Origin: Macrostomum hystrix
Taxonomy: Eukaryota; Platyhelminthes; Macrostomidae
Direction: 5' to 3'
NCBI GenBank assembly: GCA_950097015.1
Contig: CATNEN010000039.1
Coordinates: 19,771,501-19,835,500, forward strand
DNA length: 64,000 nt
In this document: positions 24,201 through 36,200 of the stretch, one piece after another
Layout of the letters: every line of letters starts with the position of its first letter
How positions within the stretch are numbered: the stretch's first letter is position 1
Program-made: the position numbers and the translations under genes
Notes under the pieces: generated by a model
Seen by the model: the letters and a program-made list of their open reading frames with translations, nothing else
The model's database searches: none
What the model was told of the DNA's origin: nothing

Positions 24201-27200
24201 CGACGGCGGTTGTACTGAAGTATCGGATTCTAGAGTGGGAGGGTCATGGGAGACGGTGGTTATCGGTATTTTAGTGTCTGGATGATGAGCAGTGATGTGT
24301 GAGCATTTGCTGCCGGACTCACTTTGGCTGACTATTCGAGAGCCGACTCCGTTCATCTTCTTGCCAGTAGTGTCAGTATCACCGGAATTGCTGCAAGATT
24401 TTGGCGGTCATATGGATGATGCAGAAATAGCAGATGGTTTTAACCTGAGTATCTGTAGTTATCAACCTGAGTGTCTGTATTTATCAACCTGAGTGTCTGT
24501 AGTTACCAACCTGACTGTCTGTAGTTACCAACCTGAGTGTCTGTAGTTACCAACCTGACTGTCTGTAGTTACCAACCTGAGTGTCTGTAGTTACCAACCT
24601 GAGTGTCTGTATTTACCAACCTGAGTGTCTGTAGTTACCAACCTGAGTGTCTGTAGTTATCAACCTGACTGTCTGTAGTTACCAACCTGAGTGTCTGTAT
24701 TTACCAACCTGAGTGTCTGTATTTATCAACCTGAGTGTCTGTATTTATCAACCTGAGTGTCTGTATTTACCAACCTGAGTGTCTGTATTTACCAACCTGA
24801 GTGTCTGTATTTATCAACCTGACTGTCTGTAGTTACCAACCTGAGTGTCTGTATTTACCAACCTGAGTGTCTGTATTTATCAACCTGAGTGTCTGTATTT
24901 ATCAACCTGAGTGTCTGTATTTACCAAGCTGAGTGTCTGTAGTTACCAACCTGAGTGTCTGTAGTTACCAACCTGAGTGTCTGTATTTACCAACCTGAGT
25001 GTCTGTATTTATCAACCTGAGTGTCTGTAGTTATCAACCTGACTGTCTGTAGTTACCAAGCTGAGTGTCTGTATTTACCAACCTGAGTGTCTGTATTTAC
25101 CAACCTGAGTGTCTGTATTTATCAACCTGAGTGTCTGTAGTTATCAACCTGACTGTCTGTAGTTACCAAGCTGAGTGTCTGTATTTACCAACCTGAGTGT
25201 CTGTATTTACCAACCTGAGTGTCTGTAGTTATCAACCTGAGTGTCTGTATTTATCAACCTGAGTGTCTGTAGTTATCAACCTGAGTGTCTGTATTTATCA
25301 ACCTGAGTGTCTGTAGTTACCAACCTGAGTATCTGTAGTTACCAACCTGAGTGTCTGTATTTATCAACCTGACTGTCTGTAGTTACCAACCTGAGTGTCT
25401 GTATTTACCAACCTGAGTGTCTGTATTTACCAACCTGAGTGTCTGTAGTTACCAACCTGAGTGTCTGTATTTACCAACCTGAGTGTCTGTATTTATCAAC
25501 CTGAGTGTCTGTAGTTATCAACCTGACTGTCTGTAGTTACCAAGCTGAGTGTCTGTATTTACCAACCTGAGTGTCTGTATTTACCAACCTGAGTGTCTGT
25601 ATTTATCAACCTGAGTGTCTGTAGTTATCAACCTGACTGTCTGTAGTTACCAAGCTGAGTGTCTGTATTTACCAACCTGAGTGTCTGTATTTACCAACCT
25701 GAGTGTCTGTAGTTATCAACCTGAGTGTCTGTATTTATCAACCTGAGTGTCTGTATTTACCAACCTGAGTGTCTGTAGTTATCAACCTGAGTGTCTGTAT
25801 TTATCAACCTGAGTGTCTGTAGTTATCAACCTGAGTGTCTGTATTTATCAACCTGAGTGTCTGTAGTTACCAACCTGAGTATCTGTAGTTACCAACCTGA
25901 GTGTCTGTATTTATCAACCTGACTGTCTGTAGTTACCAACCTGAGTGTCTGTATTTACCAACCTGAGTGTCTGTATTTATCAACCTGAGTGTCTGTATTT
26001 ACCAACCTGAGTGTCTGTATTTATCAACCTGAGTATCTGTAGTTATCAACCTGAGTGTCTGTATTTATCAACCTGAGTGTCTGTAGTTATCAACCTGACT
26101 GTCTGTAGTTACCAAGCTGAGTGTCTGTAGTTACCAACCTGAGTGTCTGTATTTATCAACCTGACTGTCTGTAGTTACCAACCTGAGTGTCTGTAGTTAC
26201 CAACCTGAGTGTCTGTATTTACCAACCTGAGTGTCTGTAGTTACCAACCTGAGTGTCTGTATTTATCAACCTGACTGTCTGTAGTTACCAACCTGAGTGT
26301 CTGTATTTACCAACCTGAGTGTCTGTATTTATCAACCTGAGTGTCTGTATTTATCAACCTGAGTGTCTGTATTTACCAACCTGAGTGTCTGTATTTACCA
26401 ACCTGAGTGTCTGTATTTATCAACCTGAGTGTCTGTAGTTACCAACCTGAGTGTCTGTATTTACCAACCTGAGTGTCTGTATTTATCAACCTGAGTGTCT
26501 GTATTTACCAACCTGAGTGTCTGTATTTATCAACCTGAGTGTCTGTATTTACCAACCTGAGTGTCTGTATTTATCAACCTGAGTATCTGTAGTTATCAAC
26601 CTGAGTGTCTGTATTTATCAACCTGAGTGTCTGTATTTATCAACCTGAGTGTCTGTATTTATCAACCTGAGTGTCTGTATTTATCAACCTGAGTGTCTGT
26701 ATTTACCAACCTGAGTATATGTATTTATCAAGCTGAGTGTCTTTATTTATCAAGCTGAGAATCTGTATTTATCAAGCTGAGTATCTACATTTATGAACCT
26801 GATTATACTCGTATGTCAATGTCAAACCGAGTACATGTCAAATTGAAATCCGTGGGAACCAAAAGTGTCTGATGCTATCAGCTACTCACTAGGCGAATTG
26901 GCCTCCAGTTTTAGTTTGGCCCGGTGACGGCGGCTCGACTTTCACCAGCGGTGGCAGGGCGCCTGGCAGCTGCACTGCGTCCATTTCCCGCATCATTTCT
27001 TCCTTTTTCTAAATTGATAGGCGAATTAGATCAAGTGGCTGTGAATCGGCTGTTTCATCATCGATCAATTGGAGCATGCAATCTTTATTTTATTAAAATG
27101 ATTCCCATTGAACGTTGATGAATAATCATCTAGGCCAGGTAATTTGATATTTTGAACGATTTGCCCTGGAGCAATTGCAAAACAATAGCGACAGCTTTTC

Positions 27201-30200
27201 GAAATTGACCGCGCCCCAAATGCTGACTGCAACAGCAATGAATTTTCTATTTTCGTTCAAATTGCGTCATTTACTTTCTTTAGCCAAACGAGAGTAGAAA
27301 AAAACAGGAGGCGGAGGGCTTGACAAGTTGACTATTTACGTTGTGAAACATTTGTCTTGAGGAAAACTGTCGCACAGGGCACCCAACCCAAAGCAGCATT
27401 TTTTTTAGTATCACAACTCAGGGCAAAATAAAAATATCAATAGCTAAAGTTTTTTTCGGCTAAACGTTGGGTAAGGCGCAAGAGCAGTGAAATATCCAGC
27501 AAACGGGCAGAGCTGGTATTGATCTCTGCGTCTGAAACTTAGTCGAAAAGTTCCGCTCTACTTGTTTTCAGCACAGTTCACAATCAGTCTGTGAGTATTT
27601 TTTTAGCACTCAACATTTTTGCTGCAACAAAAACTGTGGCAGGCAAAACGCTGAAATAGGAAAAAACGGTTTCTCATTATAAGAGTAGTCTAGAAATTGA
27701 ATTTAGGAACTCTGACGAAGAGGTCGGAAGTTCGTTCACAGCTCAATGAAGCAAAAGCAAATGTCCTTAAGCCAGAAACGTAGTTCCCTATAGTTTTTCC
27801 GTTTACCGAGCTACGCAATTGGTTCCAGCAGCCAAACTACAAAGGCCCTAGAGTCCCGATTCCCATCGTTAAGCGCTCACTCACCTCGTTCTCCTCCTTA
27901 GCCTTCTGCTCCTCCATCGCTGTCAGCTCCTGCGCATTCGCCAGATTGTCCACAGCAATGGCCAGGAAAACGTTGAGCAAAGTGTCTATAGTTGTGTTTT
28001 TGTCGCCATTGTCGTTTTTGGCGGTTTCGTTGGTTAAGGAAAATTTGGAATGAAAAATATACAACAGCGGAATCGTTTTTCAAGTTTTGAAATGGTGAAA
28101 AATAAAGCGATATACAAGCAATTAAAAATAAAAAGATAAGTGGCTTTCTTGTTTTTCATGGCATCGAAAATGAGCACTTTGAAGCAAGGCTTCAAGGACT
28201 CTATCTTCAGAATCAGATTAGACATCGAAAACTTAATTGTCAATGATTGTGCACGCTTATCCAGAGTAAGAATAATAACAGTTTAGATTGACAACAGCTG
28301 CTCAAGCAGGTATAGTTCATATAGAATGGCACACTGAGTGTTGCACTTACCTTGACTCGGAAAGATAATGAAGAAAAATAAATAGTGCAAACTAATAGTT
28401 CCAAGCAACTAAAACATTTCTATGCTAAGCGCAATGAATAAATAATAGAGATCAAGTGGTAAGAGGTGGTGGAGGGCATTCAATTAAGGATACAATTTCC
28501 AAAAAGCACTAGCAAGATAAAATAAACGGCGAATGCCATTCCCTTGCCAACGCCGCCCTGTGATCGAATCCCATAGTACATGACGAGATTCCAGTCTTCA
28601 CCAGTCAGGATCTGTGCACAAATGAGTCATGGTTAGGAACGATAGATTCTGGGTTTATTGAACAAAACTTTTTTCGCTGGCTACAAGCACCCAAAAAAGA
28701 ACTTTGACGCTTTAAAGTTCATTAGTCTGAGTCTACTAAATGTACAACTTTGCAAGATGTGTACACATCAATAAGCATTAGTAGCGATACGTAATTTACA
28801 ATGTTTAGATATTTATTTGGGCTTGTGTTAACTTTACGTCTCAGATGTATAATACTTATTGCTTTAACCGCAATCAAAATGTTAATTCGTTATTTATAAC
28901 TTTCGGTGTCTAGGTGTCTAGCTAGAAAACAAAGGTAGAACCACTCATGAAAAGTTTTATGGTAAACGTTTCCTCAACCGGGAAATAGTTCGCTTGAAAA
29001 TAACTTTGCTGCATTTTGTTAGCACAGTTGCTGCCACCACCGATTTCGGGTCGTTATGACTAGACGAATAGAAACAATTTTCGCGACAATACGACATGTA
29101 CTCTTATGGAAACCAATATTTTTATAACTCCATCCGTGTTGAAAATAAGCAAATACCGTAGTAAGTACATTAAAGAAAGGATACACTTTCCAAAGATCAT
29201 CAATATAACAAAATAGGCGGCGGCCCACATGCCGTTACCACCGCCATCATCTCGCTGTGAGCGGATTCCAAAATACATCAATGCGTTCCAGTCTTCGCTG
29301 GTAAGAATCTGAGCGAGAATTTCGGATAGAAGCAAAAGCAGTGTACTTCACCTCTATATAAACTTTTAGGTCACTTGAATTTCTCAAATCGTGTGTATGG
29401 CAGCGCGTTCTTAAAATAGGCTAATTAAAAATATGACAAGTGACTTACCTGGAACACAGTCAAGAGGCCTTTGACAAATGTGTCGAAGTTCTGAGCGGGT
29501 CGTCCTTCTGGGAAATTAAATCTGCAAAGCGAGAAGCGTAAGCTAATGTCTTACATTTCTATTTATTAATTATATCAACTGTTACAAAAGACTGTCGTTT
29601 CGCAATATATTTCTGTGAACTATCATTGATCACATTGAACACTTACTCGCCGCCAAAAAGTTGCATGCCGAGTAGAGCAAAAATAAGTATGAACAGAAAC
29701 AGCAGGAACAGCAGAGAAATGATGGAGCGCATAGAGCTGAGCAGGGAAATGACGAGGTTTCGCAGCGATGACCAGTATCTGAAATTTTAAAGTTGCTTTC
29801 TTGTCAAAATGTGCAAATCTAAGTTTTCTCAATGTGAACATATCAACACCTGATGCTGACAACATCCATATCTTTTTTCTTTTATAAAGTTGTTTGTACT
29901 CTCTTAAGCTCCTGCACTTGATCCCCTCTTTGATCCTGAGTACGTGAGCTAGCTTTCAGCTTTATTAGAATAAATGCTAATAAGGTCTAAAGCAGACGCA
30001 ACAATATTTTGTACTTGTTCCCTGACGCAAAGATTACGTTACGATTTCTACTAAGCCCTACTAGGCGATTTGTATTTTGATTTTTCCGCAGAGTAGAATA
30101 TGGGAAAACTTTTCACCGTCAACAACTAGCTACGGACAATCAGAGGCAGTTTGAGGTTAATAGCTTGTTTTGTCGAGTGCCGCGCATTTAAAATTAGGCC

Positions 30201-33200
30201 TCATTATACCTACAAGGACTTTCGTGCTCCATAATCACCTCGAAAATATGGCAGTGAACAAAAATAGGCGAATATTAGTCCATCTGAGGAGACCCGGATT
30301 CCATTGCTAACTGACCTAGTAACCTTGAAAGCTCGCAACAAGCGCAGGGCTCGCAGCGCGCTGACACCGAAGGAGGCGTCGGGTCTATAAAATTGCCACG
30401 CAATCTCTAGTGCGCTGGCAATTATCACCTGGTGGCAGCGGTGGGATTTCATGATATGTGTAGAAGGCAGAGTAGATGCTAGAAAACATGTTCTTAGTAA
30501 TGGCTGCACATCAAGTCTTGATACACATTCTTTCGCTTCGTTTTACAAGCGTAACTAATGACTATACTATTTTCATGAATTTAGTTTCGAAAAATTTTAT
30601 GGCACTTTTTTCTATCTAATAAATTTCAAATAAATACTTTAACTTGGCACAAACCTTGCACCCATCATGCTCCCGATCCAGTTTCAGTGTTTTAAACTTC
30701 CTCCGCATTGCTGGCTTCCTATTTCAGTTGGGAGGGAGTCATTTTTCTCTGGTCGAATTAACCGCCCCCTATCGGTTGCTTATCGCCGACAGCAACGCTT
30801 CCCTACGACACAAAATTGCTTACATCCTCTTGGTCGACAGTTGTGGGGTAATCTTATTAGAGGAAAAGTGTGTCCCACTTTGAGCCTCATGGGAAATCGA
30901 CTAGATGCTCTACAGAAATGGGGAGAGGGGATATCTCAGTTTCATGTGTGCATTAATGCATGGACACACCATGCCTGTCTAGATAGTTGACAACTTTCGC
31001 ACATAGGACGAGTATACACAGAAATTTTTGGCTTGCAGCTAGTCATTTTGTGAAAACACGGCTTTTTTAGAGACATTCTAGAACCGATAACTCGATCTAG
31101 TGCTGTCCGTTAGGAACCAATAGATGAAGCATTCCCCCCCCCAACAATATATAAAAGCAATCACGCGGTTAGGGAATAGAAAACAAACGCACCAACGAAA
31201 TCCAAGAGTAAAAATTAAGAAACTGTTTTTGTTACGTGTATTAAGAAATCAGAGGAAGTTTCGTGCACTATGCATTTTTTATCTTGGGTGTTAATAAATG
31301 TGCTTTTAATGAAAGCTTTGTTAAGCCAGGCCGTCATAAGATCTAGTGGGTTTAGCACACAGGCTCATTTCCAGACTTATTAAGCGGTTGCGTTGGGGAT
31401 GACATGGAGGTTGTCTAGACTTGGCAGTCTTAGCCAGGCTTGTAATACCTTGTGACCTTAAATATTCTCAATAGTCGGATACTTCTCAGGGCACTGAATC
31501 CGAAGGACTGGCCTCCGTGCATGTTTTGCCAGATAACCTCAAACAAGCTGGCAATAACAACCTGTTAAAATTATCAAGATAGCGTTTTGCACAAATGCCT
31601 GCCGAGAAACTCTTCTTAACAGTCTTGTCCGGTGAGGATTGAAAAGGCCCAACCAATGCCAAAACTTTAAACGTAAATCTGGTGTTCTGCAATTGGTTTA
31701 CAATTTTTTCGACGGTAGTTTGTACCGGTCACAATGCAATCACAAGGACAATATCACAAGCTAATAACAAAGTACACTGATATTCACAATGATGCGCAGA
31801 TAAAACAAACCGATAGGATTAATGACGAAAGACTAAACTAATAAGCGAAAATAATTTGATTAACTAGTTTCATACGGCATGCTGCTCGATCGAGCTTATG
31901 TTAGAGCGATAGTGAAATAGTCTCAGGAAGTAAACGCTCGTATACGCTCGTAAGTGTGAAATATCAAAATAAAATTGACACAAGTGTGAAGCCAATAAAC
32001 GTTATTTGCAACACGAAAAAATTCTAGAGCTACGTACTTCAGCTCTTTCTAGATGGGGCGCGTGCAGGAAACTTAACTTGCGATTAAGTAATTGCGAAGG
32101 CGACAGAAAAGGTGACAGAATCAAACAAAACTAATTAAGGCCACAAACATCGACATGGATAGCTCATGAATTAGGAAGCAAAGCTCCACATGCTGTCGAC
32201 CTTTGCTTTCAGACCACTTGCCTAGTTACTTTGAAAATTCGCAACAGTCTGAGCGCTCTCAAAACGCTCAGACCAAATGAAGTTAATGGGTGAAAGACGG
32301 TCCAGACTATCTCGAAGGTGCTGGCCAAAATTACCTGGAATGGTGTGCCCCAGATACGATGGCAAAGATTCAGGAACAAGCTCCGGACAAAAAATGACAA
32401 GTTTTATATAATCGAAGTCCTACACCAGTTAAAATACAAAATTCATTAACACTTCACGGTGCGGCATTTTTAGACTCATTTAGTGCTCAGAAATGCTCGA
32501 TTGTGAGGACGTAGCGCAGCAGTTTCTTTAGTAAATATATAATGCAACACGCTTTCACTTACAGTACAGTCGAAGATGTTGAAGGACGACTTGAAGTATA
32601 TCCGAATGCCTAGGCCGTACATTTTTATGCACATCTCGGACATGAAGAGACCCAGGAATACGAATTCGGCATAGTCTGAAAATAAATGAATAAATACTTT
32701 CTGGCTAATTACGGCTCGTACTTGGCAACAGTTAGTTGGGAGGCGCATCTGGATTTCGCTGGCTACTTAGCTCACACGCTCGCAGATACGGACACAGGGT
32801 GCTCACTCACTCGAAACTTAATTATTCACATTTGGCTGTAGTTGACATTTGGCAGTTGGCAGCTGGATTGCAGTATACTTTCATCAACTGATCCAGAACA
32901 GCCCACTGTCAACTGCCATCAACTGCAGGCCTTGCGTGAACTAGCCCTTATTTGCCCGCCCGCCCTTGACTTTCCGATCGTCACACAGTGTACACACTCA
33001 CTCCGTTTTGGGTTCGGCCCTCATGGTCGCAAATTGCACGAATAGCACCAAGCCCCAACTAAATTTCGGTCGCACGCCGTTCCTGCTCAGCTTCACCTCT
33101 AATCCAGAAATAGTATGTTCTAAGCACTCATTTGGGCACTTTAACTTTGACCAGATTTATATAACTTGAAAGGAATTAGAGTTAAGCTTACACAGGAAAG

Positions 33201-36200
33201 AGCTGAGCCAGTCCGGCTGCCGGTAGTGCTCAACAGAGACGCAGAGGGTGTTCAGAAAAACCAGGATAATGACTACCCAATAGAAGGCCTGGCTTTTCAC
33301 CATGCGCCGAATGGAATAACGGAAGCGCTTCTCGGTACGCCAGCACCAGGCGCAGCGCTTCGGTTGACGCTTCTTGCGACTGCTGCCGCCACTGGTTGGC
33401 TCGCCTAATGGTTCGATGGGTTACAATACTATAATAACAATCAGTGAACTCAAATGAGCAGTAATTTATTAGTGACTCCAAGAAAGATATAAAAATATTA
33501 CCCTTGAGAACACTCAAGCATACAAGGTGCGAGCGTACGTACGCAAGCATCTCACCCTTTAGATGGAAAATTGATAGATTAGAAAGACAAAGCAGACAAC
33601 GCTTTTCAAAAAGCGTTTCAAAAAGGAAGGAATATGGAGACGAACTTCCTAATTTATAAGCACCCGTTGAAGTCGCTTTCCATAATCGTCCATATTGGAA
33701 AACTTGGACGCTTGATTTCAGTCTTCTCGCTCTGAATAAAACTAACTCGAGTGATTCTGCAGGTAAACATGCGGTTCAGGTCCGCTATTTGCTTAGAAAA
33801 TCGCGGGAAGTATCCTTATCGAGGGAGATATTGCCTTCCAGCAGATAAGAATTAAAAATCCTTAGAAATTCGTGCAACATTAGTGGGCAGGTATGAAACT
33901 CTACATTTATTCGATTCTTAAATATACTCTTACAGATTGTTCTCTCGGATGAAAATTGCAAGTTCGTCTATAACTGATTATTACAAACTAGTGATCATAG
34001 TGCCTTATGTGTTTGCAGATTAGTAGATTAACAGGTATTAATCATCTAAAGGATGATCCAGCCGAGACACTATACTCGAGAAAATAGCATATTATTGAAG
34101 CGGCTCAAACAGGCAACTCACGGATATCATAGAGGTAGTCCTCTCCGTCTTCGCCTTGAGCCTCTCGCAGATCGGACGACTTGCTTTTAGATTTGCCGCG
34201 TTTGAAACGCCTCGATGCCATGCGGCCGCGATCTTCAGGGTGAAGAGAAAAACTTGATCACGAATTCAAGGATCTGCTACTAGTGAACTTTCTACTCCGA
34301 GGACGTTAAAACAAACTTATAAGAAATCACTGTTGCGCCAAAACGTTGGATTCTATTCTCACCTTCCATTATTTTCATCTTGACATCATCCGGCGCGCTG
34401 TCCTCGTTGAGGGTGACCTCCTCGGCTTTGCAGATCCACTCCATATAGCCGTTGAGTTCGCGCTCAATCTGCTGCTGTCGGCGCAGTTTGAGAAATGCTC
34501 GCCGATTTTCAACTCGCTCTCGCTCCTTGGCGAACTCTCTGCAAATCAGAAAAATTAAGTTTGCAATTTCGCAGCAATTTCCAACTCCGGATATCTCGGC
34601 GAGGAGCGCGATGATGTATCAAATGGACTAAAACCACTGGACATAGGTATGTTATTCAGGTACGCAGGCATAATGTCGCTCTGTGTTATGTACATCTGCC
34701 CCGATTGTCTCATTGTCGGGCAGTCGGACACTTTTACCGCGTCCAGGAGGAGGTTGACCTTCAGTGCGCATATATATGGTCTAATAATGCGGTCTCGCAC
34801 CGGATTCGAACTCAGGGACCATGATGCGAGAGTGAGACACTTATAGCCACTCCATGACTCAACCGTCCTTAACAGAAAATCAGACCTACTATTCCTGCCT
34901 AGTTCACAACGGCTCTATAAGGCATTCGATGATTCGAAATCCTTTAAGGTAGAGAATAGTTTGAGTACAACTGCGTCTCTTGGAACAGTAGCCTAGGCTG
35001 TAGCGCAGTCTGAGTGACTGTGAACATGACACTCATCCCCACACACCATAGATAGACATTATAAGCTGCGTTCGATACATCACAGGGCACGTGGAAGTGG
35101 GCCTAAGGGCAACAAGTATTTATTATTAATGAATACTCACGATGCTCAATCATAAAACCCTAATAACTTTCTTTCTGACGAAGCCATTTATTTAATATAC
35201 TTAAAACTCTAGGGTCAAGATTTAAATAGAATCTGTTATGCTTTGGCGCACATCAGCTTACCCGCTGAGGACACCGAGAACTAGGTTGAGCATGAAGAAG
35301 GAGCCCAGGATTATCAGGATAATAAAGTACACCAAGTTGAAGTTCACCGATGACAAATAGACGTCGTCTGTCTGGAAGGATTTATTCGGTAAAAATCGGT
35401 AGTTTAAAACGATGGACTATGTTTGTTTGTTTTCGCTGTGCATATAAATGAAGCACTTATACTTGTTACTGGGAAGCATTTGACACTTACAGCGTACATG
35501 ACGTCTGTCCAGCCCTCCATAGTGATGCACTGGAACACTGTCAGCATAGCGTACAGTATGTTGTCAAAGCTGGTGATGCCATAGTTGGGTCCCTCCCAGT
35601 AGGCTTTGCACTCGTAGCCCTCCGGGCACTGGATGCCCGTGGCCTGGCTGACGTTGCCGTTCATTTGAACGTCGCAGGGCACGAGATTTGGGAAGCCTGG
35701 TATGCTGTCTGGCAGTTCGTTGCTGCCTGCAGGTCAGGAGGCGGATGCGGATGCATAGATTCGGGCATGGAAATGCTTCACAGTTTTTAACCAGGGCTGC
35801 TGTGCGGACAGCAAGTTTACAAAATTCGCGTACCGGGTAACGGGTAATATTTTTTCAAGCGTTTCGGTAATTTGGGTATCGAGTTGCTAAAATCAGACCG
35901 AGTATTCACTTTTTACCATACATCATCATCCCAATGCCGACCCCTTTACAAATTGTTGCTTTTTCACATAACAAAAGACCAACATATTTTGCTAATTTTT
36001 GTGTCAATTTAAGTAAGCTTAACAGTTCAGAACTTTACACGTCAGTTTGTAACTTTGTGTGACACCACTCATCTCGGGCGATGAGTAGCAAAGCCTTTAA
36101 CCAAGGTCCCTATAAGCTCGATTCCGCCGCGAGGCCACGTTAATTTGGGGCGCAGCCGCCGAGAGAAGGCTTGGTGGCTTGTCGTGCAATATACGCCCTT

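Noticed and set aside
24450-26795. CRISPR-like regular array
   Set aside because: No unique spacers, contiguous 22-base units, eukaryotic intron.
30644-30990. Overlapping plus-strand ORFs of 79 and 107 residues, and a possible snRNA
   Set aside because: No protein motifs and no match to the U1, U2, U6 or 5S sequences I know.
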